64,000 nt of DNA from Labedella phragmitis (GTDB lineage Bacteria > Actinomycetota > Actinomycetes > Actinomycetales > Microbacteriaceae). This document shows, one piece after another, positions 34,071 through 44,230 of the stretch; position 1 is the first letter of the stretch, and every line of letters begins with the position of its first letter. The notes beneath the pieces are model-generated. The model was given only the letters and a program-made list of their open reading frames with translations, had not been told where the DNA came from and made no database searches. Location of the stretch: assembly GCF_004078635.1 (NCBI RefSeq), contig NZ_RZNB01000002.1:434001-498000 (forward strand), read 5' to 3'. Made by a program: the position numbers and the translations under genes.

Positions 34071-35798
34071 TCACTTCACTTTCTCGTCGCCGGCATCGTA
34101 CACCGGGGCGTCGGGGGCGTCCTTGGCCGGACCGACGCCGACAGGCATCGCTTCGGGGTGGTTGAGGTCGAACGCAGGGCGCTCCGAGCGGATGCGCGGG
34201 ATCGATGTGAAGTTGTGCCGCGGGGGCGGGCACGAAGTCGCCCACTCGAGCGATCCCCCGTAACCCCACGGGTCGTTGACGGTGATCTTCGGAGCCTTGC
34301 GGGCGGTGATGAAGACGTTCAGGAAGAACGGGATCATCGAGCTCGCGAGCACCATGGCCCCGATCGTCGACACCTGGTTCATCCAGGTGAAGTCGTCCTC
34401 CGGCGCGTAGGTCGCGTAGCGACGCGGCATGCCGACGACGCCGAGCCAGTGCTGGATGAGGAACGTCATGTGGAATCCGATGAAGAGGATCCAGAAGTGC
34501 CAGTATCCGAGCTTCTCGTTGAGCATCCTGCCGGTCCACTTCGGCCACCAGAAGTAGAAGCCCGCGAACATCGCGAACACGACGGTGCCGAACACGACGT
34601 AGTGGAAGTGCGCGACGACGAAGTAGCTGTCGGAGACGTGGAAGTCGAGCGGCGGCGAGGCCAGGATGACACCCGTGAGGCCACCGAACGTGAACGTGAT
34701 GAGGAATCCGATGCTCCAGAGCATCGGCGTCTCGAACGTGATCGAGCCACGCCACATCGTGCCGATCCAATTGAAGATCTTCACGCCGGTCGGGACCGCG
34801 ATGAGCATCGTCATGAGCGCGAACCACGGCAGCAGCACGGAACCCGTGACGTACATGTGGTGGGCCCACACCGTGACGGACAGGGCGGCGATCGCGATCG
34901 TCGCGTAGATGAGGGTCTTGTAGCCGAAGATCGGCTTGCGGCTGAACACCGGGAAGATCTCGGAGACGATGCCGAAGAACGGCAGCGCGATGATGTACAC
35001 CTCGGGGTGGCCGAAGAACCAGAACAGGTGCTGCCAGAGGATGGCGCCGCCGAGAGCCGGGTCGTAGATCTGGGCGTCGAAGACACGGTCGGCACCGAGA
35101 GCGGTCATCGCCGCGGCGAGGACCGGGAACGCCAGGAGCACGAGGATCGACGTCACGAGGATGTTCCACGTGAAGATCGGCATGCGGAACATCGTCATGC
35201 CGGGAGCGCGCATCGTGATGATCGTGGTGATGAAGTTCACAGCGCCCAGGATCGTGCCGAAACCGCTGAGAGCCAGTCCGAACACCCAGAGATGACCACC
35301 GAGGCCTGGAGTGAACGTCGTACTCGACAGGGGCGTATAGGCGAACCATCCGAACGCGGCAGCGCCTCCCGGCGTGAGGAACCCGGCGACGGCGATGCTG
35401 CTGCCGAAGAGGAACAACCAGAAGGCGAACGCGTTGAGTCGCGGGAAGGCGACGTCGGGAGCACCGATCTGGAGCGGCATGATGACGTTCGCGAAGCCGG
35501 CGAACAACGGGGTCGCGAACATCAGCAGCATGATCGTGCCGTGCATCGTGAAGAGCTGGTTGTACTGCTCCTTCGTCGCCACGACCTCGAGGCCGGGCTC
35601 GAAGAGCTGCGCGCGGATGATGAGGGCCATCACGCCGCCGATGCAGAAGAAGATGAACGACGATATCAGGTACATGTACCCGATCGTCTTGTGGTCGGTC
35701 GACGTGATCCAGTTGACCACGACGTTGCCCTTGCGCTCGACGCGGGTCGTGTTCACGACCTTGGCCTGGCCGGTGGGCAGGTCGACGGTACTCGTCAT
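34071..35798 (-). CDS. ctaD: Cytochrome c oxidase (aa3) subunit I CtaD
   Basis: A 575-residue heme-copper oxidase subunit with 12 membrane helices. Signatures include the low-spin heme ligand in [20 protein letters not shown], the CuB/His-Tyr region [19 protein letters not shown], and HHMYVTG. GHPEVY identifies a type A oxidase with a K-channel cross-link. It reduces O2 with electrons from CtaC. It overlaps ctaC by four bases (ATGA, 35795-35798). Confidence 0.97.
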   Translation of the reverse strand: MTSTVDLPTGQAKVVNTTRVERKGNVVVNWITSTDHKTIGYMYLISSFIFFCIGGVMALIIRAQLFEPGLEVVATKEQYNQLFTMHGTIMLLMFATPLFAGFANVIMPLQIGAPDVAFPRLNAFAFWLFLFGSSIAVAGFLTPGGAAAFGWFAYTPLSSTTFTPGLGGHLWVFGLALSGFGTILGAVNFITTIITMRAPGMTMFRMPIFTWNILVTSILVLLAFPVLAAAMTALGADRVFDAQIYDPALGGAILWQHLFWFFGHPEVYIIALPFFGIVSEIFPVFSRKPIFGYKTLIYATIAIAALSVTVWAHHMYVTGSVLLPWFALMTMLIAVPTGVKIFNWIGTMWRGSITFETPMLWSIGFLITFTFGGLTGVILASPPLDFHVSDSYFVVAHFHYVVFGTVVFAMFAGFYFWWPKWTGRMLNEKLGYWHFWILFIGFHMTFLIQHWLGVVGMPRRYATYAPEDDFTWMNQVSTIGAMVLASSMIPFFLNVFITARKAPKITVNDPWGYGGSLEWATSCPPPRHNFTSIPRIRSERPAFDLNHPEAMPVGVGPAKDAPDAPVYDAGDEKVK

Positions 35799-36700
35799 GA
35801 CTCCGCTCCCTCTTCCGATTCGCCGCCGGTCAGACCGGGCGTGTAGTTCCTGTCGTACGTGTCGCCGTAGTCACCGACGTTGCCGGCGTCGACGAGCGAC
35901 TGGATGTACTCGTCGTACTCCTCCTGGGAGACGACCTTGACGTTGAAGAGCATGCGCGAGTGGTACTCGCCGCAGAGCTCGGCGCACTTGCCGGCGTACG
36001 TGCCCTCGCGGAGGGGCTGGACCGACATGTGGTTGGTGATGCCCGGATAGAGGTCCTTCTTGTAGAGGAAGTCGATGACCCAGAAGGAGTGCTGCACGTC
36101 GCGCGAGTTGAGGTCGAAGTTGACCTTGGCGTCGACGGGCAGGTAGAGCGTCGGGAGCTGTTCCTGGTCGACCGAGCCGTCCTCCGAGGCGCCCTCGATG
36201 TCCTGAGCCTGGACTCCGGCCGACCAGACGTCTTCGCCGTCAGCCGCGCCCTCGTACACGAAGTCCCACGCCCACTGCTTGCCGTACACGTCGATCTCGA
36301 CGTCCGGCTGCTCGAACTGGGTCTCGATGATGGCCTGGTCGCGAGCGGTGAAGGCGAAGAAGCCGAGGACGAGGATGAGGGGCACGACCGTGTAGAAGAT
36401 CTCGATCGGCATGTTGTACCGGAGCTGGAGCGGAAGGCCCGTCTGGCCCTTGCGGCGACGGTAGACGACCACGGCCCACAACGTGAGGCCCCAGGTGATG
36501 ACACCCACGACGAGGAGCACGATCCAGGAGTTGGTCCACAGACCCGCCACCATCTCGGTGCGGTCCGTGACGGGCGCCTCACCCTCCGTGAAGCCCGGCA
36601 GATAGCCGTGCAGTTCGGCTTGGGTGCAGCCGGCGAGCACTACCGCGAGGGTGAGAGCGACCGGAATTGCAGCCCAGCGGAGTCGTCTGTTCGAGCGCAC
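35795..36700 (-). CDS. ctaC: Cytochrome c oxidase subunit II CtaC (lipoprotein)
   Basis: A 301-residue subunit. The signal peptide ends in the lipobox LAGC (Cys25); two membrane helices follow ([20 protein letters not shown] and [19 protein letters not shown]). The CuA site [12 protein letters not shown] (about 238-249) and the DVQHSFWV His are present. It accepts electrons from QcrC. GTG at 36700 with AAAGG upstream starts the protein just before its basic signal region. Lipidation would depend on Lgt and the Lnt encoded at 10.4 kb. Confidence 0.95.
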   Translation of the reverse strand: MRSNRRLRWAAIPVALTLAVVLAGCTQAELHGYLPGFTEGEAPVTDRTEMVAGLWTNSWIVLLVVGVITWGLTLWAVVVYRRRKGQTGLPLQLRYNMPIEIFYTVVPLILVLGFFAFTARDQAIIETQFEQPDVEIDVYGKQWAWDFVYEGAADGEDVWSAGVQAQDIEGASEDGSVDQEQLPTLYLPVDAKVNFDLNSRDVQHSFWVIDFLYKKDLYPGITNHMSVQPLREGTYAGKCAELCGEYHSRMLFNVKVVSQEEYDEYIQSLVDAGNVGDYGDTYDRNYTPGLTGGESEEGAES

Positions 36701-36824
36701 CTGGGGACCTTTCGCAAGACACTGTTGGTTCCCTGACAGTCTAGCCCGAAGACAGCGGGAGCCGATGACCACGGAGCTGTGTTTCTACGATCTGTCGAAA
36801 TCCTGTATAACCCGCGTGGATACA

Positions 36825-36864
36825 CGGAAGCGGGGGCCGACCGGACGGTCGACCCCCGCTTCCG
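36825..36864 (-). terminator. Terminator after the erpA-type gene
   Basis: A 12-bp perfect stem (CGGAAGCGGGGG with CCCCCGCTTCCG), extended by CGACC/GGTCG after one mismatch. It lies 13 bases past the stop of the minus-strand gene and upstream of ctaC, separating the two units. Confidence 0.8.
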
Positions 36865-36877
36865 ACGAGCCGGATGA

Positions 36878-37264
36878 TCAGTGGAAGCTGTCTCCGCATG
36901 CGCAGCTTCCCTGGGCGTTCGGGTTGTCGATCGTGAAGCCCTGCTTCTGGATGCTGTCTTCGAAATCGATGGATGCCCCGTCGAGGTACGGGACGCTCAT
37001 CTTGTCGACGATGACCTCGACGCCGTCGAAGTCCACTGCGGCATCGCCGTCGAGGAAACGCTCGTCGAAGTACAGCTGGTAGATGAGTCCTGAGCAGCCG
37101 CCGGGCTGGACGGCGACGCGCAGACGCAGGTCCTCGCGGCCCTCCTGGGCCAGCAGGCTCTTGACCTTCGCTGCCGCGGTGTCGCTGAGGGCGACGCCGT
37201 GGGCTTTCTTCTCCGCCTCGCCGGCGAGATCGGTTGCCGGCGCCGGCGTCATCGTGTCCGTCAT
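36878..37264 (-). CDS. erpA: Iron-sulfur cluster insertion protein ErpA/HesB family
   Basis: A 128-residue A-type carrier. The three cluster Cys are in QPGGCSGLIYQ and the C-terminal SCACGDSFH. It delivers Fe-S clusters to apo-targets, likely including the Rieske centre and other dehydrogenases. ATG at 37264 with GAGGAGAG 4 bases upstream. It lies directly upstream of ctaC on the same strand but is separated by a terminator. Confidence 0.9.
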   Translation of the reverse strand: MTDTMTPAPATDLAGEAEKKAHGVALSDTAAAKVKSLLAQEGREDLRLRVAVQPGGCSGLIYQLYFDERFLDGDAAVDFDGVEVIVDKMSVPYLDGASIDFEDSIQKQGFTIDNPNAQGSCACGDSFH

Positions 37265-37349
37265 GACTCTCCTCGGATGGTCGGTGGACCGGCGTTCACC
37301 GGTCGCGTCGATTCTACCGCGCCGATCCGGAGGTTGGGCCGAAGGCGCG

Positions 37350-38759
37350 TCACCGGGACGAGAGACGCGCGAGCAGGAGTGCCTCGGAGAGCACAGCGCG
37401 GTGGAACACACCGAGATGGAGGGACTCGTTCGGGCTGTGCGCACGCGAATGCGGGTCCTCCACGCCGGTCACGAGGATCTCGGCGTCGGGAAAGGATTCG
37501 ACGAGACTCGCGATGAACGGGATCGATCCGCCGACGCCGAAGTCGACCGGCTCGACGCCCCATGCGTCCGCCATCGCCCGCTTGGTCGCCGCGACGATGG
37601 GTCCGGACGTGTCGACGAGGAAGGGGTTTCCGGTGTCGATGTCGTCGATCGTCGGCACGACGCCGAACGGCGCGTTGGCCTCGAGGTGTCGCACGATGGC
37701 GTCCGCGGCCTCCGCCGCGCTCTGGCCGGGAGCGATCCGCGCGCTCACACGCACCGAGACCTCGGGGATGAGCGTGTTCGAGGCGTTCGCGACGGTCGGC
37801 GCGTCGATTCCCGTCACCGTGATCGACGGCTGCCACCAGATCCTGCTGAGGAGCGAGCCCGCGCCGATCGGCTGCACGCCGTCGATGAGCCCCGTCTCCG
37901 AGCGCAATTGCGCTTCGTCGTAGTCCGGCGTCATGCCCTCACGGGACGTCAGTCCTTCGACGGCGACGGAGCCGTCCTCGTTCCAGAGAGAGGAGAGGAG
38001 TCGGATCATCACGAGCATCGCGTCGGGCACCGCTCCCCCGAACATGCCGGAGTGCGACGCGTGCTCGAGCGGACGCACCGTGAGGCGGAAGGTCACGTTG
38101 CCCCGCAGGCTCACGGTGAGCGCCGGGGTCACGTCGTCCCAGTTGCCGGAATCGGCGACGACGATGGCGTCGGCTCGCAACTCGTCCGCGTTCTCCGCGA
38201 GGAAGGTCTCGAAGGAGCGCGATCCGAACTCCTCCTCACCCTCGATGAAGAGAGCGAGACCGAGGTCGAAACCGTCGCCGAGCACCTCGGTGAGGGCACG
38301 GATGGAAGCGATGTGCGCCATGACACCGGCCTTGTCGTCGGCGGCGCCACGCCCGTAGAGCCGGTCTCCCACGACGGTCGGCTCGAACGGGAGGGTGTCC
38401 CAGTCCTCGTCGCGGCCGGGGGGCTGGACGTCGTGATGGGCGTACAGCAGCACGGTCGGCGCGCCGTTGCGGGCAGCTCGATGTGCGAGCACGGCTGGCT
38501 GGCCGAGCTCCTCGGTGTCACCGATCGCGGCGCGGGCTATCCGCACGGAATCGAACACGCCGGTGGCTTCGGCGAGGGCCGCGACGGCCTCGGCGCTCGA
38601 CTGGACGTGCGCGGGATCGAAGGCCGCCCACGAGACCGACGGGATGCGGACGAGCGCCGACAGATCGGCGATCGTGGACGGCATTCCGAGCTGGACGGCG
38701 TCGATGAGAGCACGGTCGACGGCGGTCTGGTCGGGCGTGGAGGGAGAGGAATCGCTCAT
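37350..38759 (-). CDS. M20 family dipeptidase/metallopeptidase
   Basis: A 469-residue cytosolic zinc peptidase. Metal ligands are the His in LYAHHDVQPPG, the Asp in GRGAADDKAG, the Glu pair in FIEGEEEFGSR and a C-terminal His (VEDPHSRAHSPNE). The lid domain sits at about 200-320. It hydrolyses dipeptides; the exact specificity is unknown. Divergent from the DUF3043 gene, with 38 bp between the starts. Confidence 0.9.
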   Translation of the reverse strand: MSDSSPSTPDQTAVDRALIDAVQLGMPSTIADLSALVRIPSVSWAAFDPAHVQSSAEAVAALAEATGVFDSVRIARAAIGDTEELGQPAVLAHRAARNGAPTVLLYAHHDVQPPGRDEDWDTLPFEPTVVGDRLYGRGAADDKAGVMAHIASIRALTEVLGDGFDLGLALFIEGEEEFGSRSFETFLAENADELRADAIVVADSGNWDDVTPALTVSLRGNVTFRLTVRPLEHASHSGMFGGAVPDAMLVMIRLLSSLWNEDGSVAVEGLTSREGMTPDYDEAQLRSETGLIDGVQPIGAGSLLSRIWWQPSITVTGIDAPTVANASNTLIPEVSVRVSARIAPGQSAAEAADAIVRHLEANAPFGVVPTIDDIDTGNPFLVDTSGPIVAATKRAMADAWGVEPVDFGVGGSIPFIASLVESFPDAEILVTGVEDPHSRAHSPNESLHLGVFHRAVLSEALLLARLSSR

Positions 38760-38797
38760 AGAGGTAATCTTAAGAGGCAGTGGGTGGAGGAACCGAC

Positions 38798-39388
38798 GTG
38801 ACCAGGAACAAGACAGACAACCCGACGACGACCTCGACGACCGCCGAGGCGGAGATCGAGGCGCGCATCGCGGCCGGCAAGGGGCGTCCGACGCCGACGC
38901 GCAAAGAGCGCGAGGCGGCGAACAAGCGACCGCTCGTCCCCGGTGATCGCAAGCTCGCCGCGAAGGAAGCCCGCGCCAAGATGGCGGAGGCCCGCGAGAA
39001 GGCCCGCGTCGGCTATGCGGCCGGTGACGAGCGCTTCCTCCCCGCGCGGGACCGCGGCCCGCAGAAGAAGTTCATCCGCGATTACGTAGACGCCCGCTTC
39101 AACGTCGGCGAGTTCCTCATTCCGATCATGTTCGCCGTGATTCTCCTGACGCTCATCCCGAGCGCGGAGGTCCAGGTCTACGCGATGCTCGTGATCTGGG
39201 CGTTCTTCCTGCTCGCTCTCGTCGACGTGTTCCTGCTCGGACGGCGTCTCCGCAAGCGGCTCGCCGAGAAGTTCGGCGAGTCGAAGGTCGAACGCGGGGT
39301 CCGGTGGTACGCCGCCATGCGCTCGCTTCAGCTGCGTGTGCTGCGCCTGCCGAAGCCGCAGGTCAAGCGTCGGCAGTTCCCGGAGTAG
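38798..39388 (+). CDS. DUF3043 domain-containing membrane protein
   Basis: A 196-residue actinobacterial protein: a charged N-terminus (about 1-90, Lys/Arg/Glu-rich, TRKEREAANKR and AKMAEAREKAR), two membrane helices (FLIPIMFAVILLTLIPS and VYAMLVIWAFFLLALVDVFL) and a basic C-terminus. Function unknown. GTG at 38798 has GGAGG about 8 bases upstream, which decides it over the GTG at 38780. Its last 26 bases overlap the convergent pyrD. Confidence 0.87.
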   Translation: MTRNKTDNPTTTSTTAEAEIEARIAAGKGRPTPTRKEREAANKRPLVPGDRKLAAKEARAKMAEAREKARVGYAAGDERFLPARDRGPQKKFIRDYVDARFNVGEFLIPIMFAVILLTLIPSAEVQVYAMLVIWAFFLLALVDVFLLGRRLRKRLAEKFGESKVERGVRWYAAMRSLQLRVLRLPKPQVKRRQFPE

Positions 39389-40427
39389 ACGAGACGCTCC
39401 TGCTTCTCTGGCGCGCGAGTCCTCGGTTCACCGATCGCGCCCAGAGCGGCCCCGAGTAGACGAAGCCGGTGTAGCCCTGAACCAGGGTCGCGCCGGCTTC
39501 GAGTCTTTCCCGGACGTGTTCGGCTGTCTCGACTCCCCCGACGGAGATGACGCACATCCCGGTGGGAAGCTCGCGCCGGAGGAGAGCGAGGACCTCGAGC
39601 GACCGAGACCGCAGGGGCGCTCCGGAGAGCCCTCCATCCCCGGCCTTCTCGACGATGTCGGCGGACGTGCGGAGACCTGCTCGCGAGATGGTCGTGTTCG
39701 TGGCGATGACTCCGTCGAGCCCCGTGCTCACGACGAGTTCCGCGATCCGTACGACCTCGTCGTCGGCGAGATCCGGCGCGATCTTCACGAGGAGAGGGGT
39801 CCTGCCCGCGGTCGCCTTGACAGCGGCGAGCAGCGGAGCGAGCCGGTCGATCTCCTGCAGCCCACGGAGTCCCGGCGTATTCGGCGACGACACGTTGACG
39901 ACGAGGTAGTCCGCGAGCGGAGCGAGGATCCGGGTGCTCTCGAGGTAGTCGTCGACCGCGTCGTCGACGTCCACGACCCGGCTCTTCCCGATGTTGACAC
40001 CGATGACCGGCCGGTCTTCACGTCGACGAAGGGCCACGAGCCGCTCGGCCGCGAGGGCCGCGCCCCCGTTGTTGAAGCCCATTCGGTTGACGACCGCACG
40101 GTCGGCGACGAAACGGAACATGCGTGGCTTCGGGTTACCCGGCTGCGCGACGGCCGTGAGCGTTCCGACCTCGACGTGCGAGAAACCGAGCGCGCCGAGT
40201 CCCATGACGGCCTCGGCGTTCTTGTCGAAGCCGGCCGCGACGCCGAACGGTGAGGAGAACCGCAAGCCGAGGGTCGAGACGGCGTCCTCCGGGGACGGCT
40301 TCGTGAACCGACGCACGAGAGGAGCGAGACCAACGGCGGGGATCGCACGGATGACCGAGAAGGCCAAGTGGTGCGCCCGCTCCGGGTCGAGTCGCTTGAG
40401 GACGAGGGAGAAGAGAATGCGATACAT
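39363..40427 (-). CDS. pyrD: Dihydroorotate dehydrogenase (quinone), class 2
   Basis: A 354-residue FMN enzyme with an N-terminal quinone-binding helix pair (LFSLVLKRLDPERAHHLAFS), the FMN region GFDKNAEAVMGLGALGFSHVE, and the class 2 catalytic Ser in VNVSSPNTPGLRGLQ. It passes electrons from dihydroorotate to menaquinone, linking pyrimidine synthesis to the qcr/cta chain. Convergent overlap with the DUF3043 gene at 39363-39388. Confidence 0.95.
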   Translation of the reverse strand: MYRILFSLVLKRLDPERAHHLAFSVIRAIPAVGLAPLVRRFTKPSPEDAVSTLGLRFSSPFGVAAGFDKNAEAVMGLGALGFSHVEVGTLTAVAQPGNPKPRMFRFVADRAVVNRMGFNNGGAALAAERLVALRRREDRPVIGVNIGKSRVVDVDDAVDDYLESTRILAPLADYLVVNVSSPNTPGLRGLQEIDRLAPLLAAVKATAGRTPLLVKIAPDLADDEVVRIAELVVSTGLDGVIATNTTISRAGLRTSADIVEKAGDGGLSGAPLRSRSLEVLALLRRELPTGMCVISVGGVETAEHVRERLEAGATLVQGYTGFVYSGPLWARSVNRGLARQRSRSVSSTPGTADA

Positions 40428-40451
40428 GCCGGCTCCAGAATAGCGGGGCCG

Positions 40452-40928
40452 CTATTCACTCCGTCGCGGTTGTTCGTCGCCCGCGTGCTCGACGCGCAAG
40501 AGCGTGATCGCCTCTTCGAAGTCGTCGAGCGAATCGAAGGCCTGGTACACGCTCGCGAACCGCAAGTAGGCGACCTCGTCCAGCTCCCGGAGCGGCTGCA
40601 GGATGGCGAGTCCGATGTCGTTGGCGTCGATCTGCGACGATCCGGTCTGTCGAATAGCCTCCTCGACGCGCTGCGCGAGGACGGCGAGATCCGAGTCGGT
40701 GACGGGACGGCCCTGGCAGGCCTTCCGGACGCCGCTCACGACCTTATCGCGGCTGAACGGCTCGACCACGCCGCTGCGCTTGATGACGTTGAGACTCGCC
40801 GTCTCCGTCGTGCTGAAGCGGCGCCCGCACTCGGGACACTGGCGTCGACGTCTGATCGACAGACCATCGTCGCTCGTCCGCGAGTCGATGACGCGGGAGT
40901 CGGGGAATCGGCAGAAGGGACAGTGCAT
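40452..40928 (-). CDS. nrdR: Transcriptional repressor NrdR
   Basis: A 158-residue regulator. The zinc ribbon uses CPFC (3-6) and CPECG near residue 31, and the ATP-cone domain spans about 46-136 ([20 protein letters not shown]). It senses the ATP/dATP ratio and represses ribonucleotide reductase genes. It sits between hisD and pyrD on the same strand; the ATG is 10 bp after the hisD stop. Confidence 0.96.
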   Translation of the reverse strand: MHCPFCRFPDSRVIDSRTSDDGLSIRRRRQCPECGRRFSTTETASLNVIKRSGVVEPFSRDKVVSGVRKACQGRPVTDSDLAVLAQRVEEAIRQTGSSQIDANDIGLAILQPLRELDEVAYLRFASVYQAFDSLDDFEEAITLLRVEHAGDEQPRRSE

Positions 40929-40937
40929 GAAACGTCC

Positions 40938-42257
40938 TCAGTCGACGGGTCGCGGCGCGAACCGTGCGGTGACGGCCTCACCGTGGGCGGGAAGGTCTTC
41001 GGCGGTGGAGAGCGCGACGATGTGCGGGGCGACCGTCTCGAGGGCGGTCTCGGAATACGTGACGATCTGCTGCGGTCGGAGGAACGTGAACGCTCCGAGA
41101 CCCGAGGAGAAGCGCGCGCCGCCCCCGGTGGGGAGCACGTGGTTCGAGCCCGCGAGGTAGTCGCCGAGGCTCACCGGCGAATGCGGGCCGACGAAGACGG
41201 CACCGGCCGAGTGGATGAGCGGGAGCAGCGCCGCGACGTCCTCGACCTGGAGTTCGAGGTGCTCCGGCCCGTAGACGTTGCTGAAGTCCGCGGCGGCTTC
41301 GAGATCATCGACGAGCACGACGGCGGACTGGGGGCCGCCGAGGGCAGTGGCGACACGCTCCGAGTGCGCCGTCGAGGCGACGATGGCGGGAAGCTCACGC
41401 TCGACGGCCGCAGCGAACGGAGCCGAGTCCGTGACGAGCAACGAGGCGGCGGCTTCGTCGTGTTCCGCTTGGCTCACCAGATCGGCGGCGACGAGACGGG
41501 CGTCCGCCGACGCGTCGGCGATGACGAGGATCTCCGTCGTGCCCGCTTCCGAGTCGATGCCGACGAGCCCCTTCACGAGGCGCTTCGCCGCGGCCACGAA
41601 GATGTTGCCGGGACCGGTGACGACGTCGACGGGCTCGAGCCCGATGGACGGGACTCCATGGGCGAACGCGCCGATCGCTCCGGCGCCTCCCATCGCGTAG
41701 ACCTCGGTGATGCCGAGCAGGCCGGCGGCAGCGAGGATCGTCGGGTGGACGGCGCCGTCGTACTGCCGCTGAGCGGGAGAGGCGAGGGCGATCGATCGGA
41801 CACCGGCAACCTGGGCCGGAACGACGTTCATGACGACGCTCGAGGGATAGACGGCCTTGCCGCCCGGGACGTAGAGACCCACTCGCTCGACGGGGTGCCA
41901 GCGCTGCTCCACGAGCGCGCCGGAGCCGAACTCGGTGCGCGTCGCGACGGGTACTTGGGCCGCCGACGCGGCGCGCACGCGCCGGATGGCCTCCTCGAGA
42001 GCCGCGCGAACGGCGGGATCGAGCGCCGCGAGGGCCGCGTCGATCGCGTCGGCGTTCACGCGGACGTGCTGCGGTCGGACGCCGTCGAACCGCTCCGACT
42101 GCTCGAGGAGCGCGCTCTCCCCGCGCTCGGACACGTCGCCGATGAGGTCACGAGCGGAGGAGCTCGCGACGTCGATGTCGAGGATGGGACGCGGGATCAG
42201 ACGGCGGAGGGTCGCCCGGTCCCGGGCGCGGCCGCGAAGGTCGATGGTCTGGATCAT
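40938..42257 (-). CDS. hisD: Histidinol dehydrogenase HisD
   Basis: A 439-residue NAD- and zinc-dependent enzyme that oxidises histidinol to histidine. Seen are GVRSIALASPAQ, GTTEILVIAD, the ligand-bearing AEHDEAAASLL, and the GSNHVLPTGGGARFSSGL region containing the catalytic residues. Other his genes are not in the window. It lies in the minus-strand run hyp-hisD-nrdR-pyrD, with about 60 bp upstream that carry a weak hairpin. Confidence 0.96.
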   Translation of the reverse strand: MIQTIDLRGRARDRATLRRLIPRPILDIDVASSSARDLIGDVSERGESALLEQSERFDGVRPQHVRVNADAIDAALAALDPAVRAALEEAIRRVRAASAAQVPVATRTEFGSGALVEQRWHPVERVGLYVPGGKAVYPSSVVMNVVPAQVAGVRSIALASPAQRQYDGAVHPTILAAAGLLGITEVYAMGGAGAIGAFAHGVPSIGLEPVDVVTGPGNIFVAAAKRLVKGLVGIDSEAGTTEILVIADASADARLVAADLVSQAEHDEAAASLLVTDSAPFAAAVERELPAIVASTAHSERVATALGGPQSAVVLVDDLEAAADFSNVYGPEHLELQVEDVAALLPLIHSAGAVFVGPHSPVSLGDYLAGSNHVLPTGGGARFSSGLGAFTFLRPQQIVTYSETALETVAPHIVALSTAEDLPAHGEAVTARFAPRPVD

Positions 42258-42292
42258 GTCGTATCCAGCCTACCGGCCGCACGACCGCGCCT

Positions 42293-42316
42293 TCCCCGGG
42301 GCTCCTCGTCCGGGGA
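42293..42316 (-). terminator. Weak hairpin between the Gly/Gln-rich membrane gene and hisD
   Basis: A 7-bp stem TCCCCGG/CCGGGGA with a 10-base loop, just past the stop of the upstream gene. Confidence 0.4.
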
Positions 42317-42319
42317 GAG

Positions 42320-43966
42320 TCAGCCTCTCGTCAGACCGTCGACGGCCCGGAGCAGGCCGACGCGTCCGTCGTCTGCGCGGATGACGAGACCGCCGTCCCG
42401 CTCCCCCACGGCGAGCGACCACGCCGTCGGTCCGACCTCGAAGAGCGGCGTGCCCGAGTGGAGATCGACGACCTGGCGCTGTTCGGGGGCGAGGACCCAG
42501 TACGGAGCGAACGGCTCGGGCTGCGGAACGGCGGGAGGGGCGGTCTCGGCGACAGTCGGCTCCCCACGCTCGGAGGACAGCGATTCGGCGACCTGCTCGA
42601 CGTGCGTGGTGTTCGCGGTCGACTCGTCGTGCGTGGTGTTCGCGCTCGGCTCGTCGCTGAAGGCGACGATCGGCTCACGCGCCGCGAACGGATCGTCCGT
42701 CCTGATGTCCTCCTCGAGGGAGGAGGTGTCGACGGACGAAGACGCCGTGGGAGCGACCTGCTCGTCCGGGCGGTACGCGTACGCCGCCGTCGCGGGAGCG
42801 GCGTCGACAGGTGCCGCCACGTCGCCGTGATCGGGCTCGGCCGCGGATGCGACCGAGCCGGGCCACTGCTCAGCGGGCGCTGCCGTGGCGGTGTTCCACC
42901 CGGCGTTCGGATCGGCGTATCCGGTGGGAGCGGGCTCGGCCGAGGAATCGGGCGTCCACTGCTGCTCGGGTGCAGGAGCAGGCTTCGGACGCTGCGGAAC
43001 GGGCTTCGCGGAGCGCGCGTAGCGGTGTGCGGGCGCCTCGGGACGGTCCCGGAAGTCGGCGGCGAACGGTGGGATGAATGTGGCGAGCGTCGTGAGGGCG
43101 ATCGCTACGAGCGAGACGAGCAGGCCGACGATGGGGCCGGCGCCCGGTGCGAAGCGGTCCTCGAGGCCGCCGAACCAGGCGCCGAGGCTCGAGATGAGGA
43201 GGATCGCACCGAGGTGGAATCCGGCCGTCACGATCGCCGCAGCCGACGCGAATTGGTCGACCGAGAGGGAGCCGACGCGCCACCGGAGTTTCGGGACGAC
43301 ACGACGCAGCACGAGGAGTGCGGCAGCGGCGATGAAGAGGAGCGCGCCCGGGATCACCAGCCAGGGGGTCGGACCCCAGAGGTTGGTGTACCCGACGAAC
43401 TCGGCGTAGTCGCCGCCCACGAGCGGCAGGAAGGAGGCGATGAGGAGGAGCAGCCCGAGCCCGGCGATGACCGCCTCGCGGAGTGAGAACGGCCCGACGC
43501 CGTACCGCTCGCCGTTCTCGTCCGTGCTCTGCCGCGGCCCACGCGACTGCTCGGTGAACGCGGCATGGCCGAACGGGGAGTGCTCCGACCCGCCGAACTG
43601 TCCGGTGTCCTGCTGCGGTGCGGTGTACTGCCCGCCGAACGGAGCGCCGGGATACTGGCCGGTGGCGTTCTGGTCGGGTGTGACGTCACCGCCCGGAGCG
43701 CCGTACAGAGGCGCGGGAGGTCCGTACGAGGGTGCGGGACGACCCACGTGATCGTCGGCCGTGGGAGCGCCGGCGTACTCGCCGGGCTGACCGAACTGTC
43801 CGCCCGATGTGGCGGCGTCGCGCCCGGCGTACTCGCCGGGCTGGCCCGTGGGGTACTGGCCCCCGGATGCGTTTCCGGCCTCCCCTGGCGTGCTCCCCCA
43901 TGCCGGGGCTGCGCCCTGCCGGTTCGGGTCGTTCCGATCCGAGGGGTTCTGGTTCTGATCGGTCAT
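42320..43966 (-). CDS. Hypothetical Gly/Gln/Pro-rich membrane protein
   Basis: A 548-residue protein of unknown function. Residues 1-150 are disordered and Gly/Gln/Pro/Tyr-rich with repeated QPGEYAG and GQYP/GQFG units. Four predicted membrane helices follow (AVIAGLGLLLLIASFLPLVG; LVIPGALLFIAAAALLVL; then two more to about residue 280). The last 250 residues are again low-complexity and end in a small ordered module (PFAPYWVLAPEQRQVVDLHS, VGERDGGLVIRADDGRVGLL). ATG at 43966 has AAAGGG 6 bases upstream. Its leader carries two small hairpins. The ends resemble cell-envelope scaffolding proteins but I assign none. Confidence 0.7.
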   Translation of the reverse strand: MTDQNQNPSDRNDPNRQGAAPAWGSTPGEAGNASGGQYPTGQPGEYAGRDAATSGGQFGQPGEYAGAPTADDHVGRPAPSYGPPAPLYGAPGGDVTPDQNATGQYPGAPFGGQYTAPQQDTGQFGGSEHSPFGHAAFTEQSRGPRQSTDENGERYGVGPFSLREAVIAGLGLLLLIASFLPLVGGDYAEFVGYTNLWGPTPWLVIPGALLFIAAAALLVLRRVVPKLRWRVGSLSVDQFASAAAIVTAGFHLGAILLISSLGAWFGGLEDRFAPGAGPIVGLLVSLVAIALTTLATFIPPFAADFRDRPEAPAHRYARSAKPVPQRPKPAPAPEQQWTPDSSAEPAPTGYADPNAGWNTATAAPAEQWPGSVASAAEPDHGDVAAPVDAAPATAAYAYRPDEQVAPTASSSVDTSSLEEDIRTDDPFAAREPIVAFSDEPSANTTHDESTANTTHVEQVAESLSSERGEPTVAETAPPAVPQPEPFAPYWVLAPEQRQVVDLHSGTPLFEVGPTAWSLAVGERDGGLVIRADDGRVGLLRAVDGLTRG

Positions 43967-44230
43967 CGTCATCCCTTTACTCGCGTATCGCTCGGTCGAT
44001 CCGTTGAGGGGCATCGCGGGGATGCTCCGGCGTCCATCGGAATATCGCTCCGATGGGACGGTCATCCACCCTAACCCGACGGTATGACGCCGGCCTGTCA
44101 CCGCCGCCCTAGCGCGATCGTAGCCCGAGCTCCTCGGCGCGCACCGGGGGTGGCGCTCGCTCGGCCATCGGCTCTCGCGACATCGACGCGTCGCAGTGAT
44201 GAACCGGCCGCGGCGACGAGCGGAACCCAG
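43967..44230. other. 264-bp leader/intergenic region with two hairpins
   Basis: Holds the leader of the membrane gene on the minus strand: CCATCGGA/TCCGATGG (44034-44056, 8-bp stem) and GCATC/GATGC (44011-44025). I see no coding sequence here. Confidence 0.5.

Noticed and set aside
34053-35846. 597-codon plus-strand ORF over ctaD
   Set aside because: Charged, low-complexity translation exactly antisense to a clear heme-copper oxidase gene; a high-GC shadow.
36701-36824. Sigma-70 promoter for ctaC around TATACA
   Set aside because: No matching -35 at proper spacing; too weak to report.
40368-42830. 820-codon plus-strand ORF over nrdR and hisD
   Set aside because: Antisense shadow of well-recognised genes with no family match.
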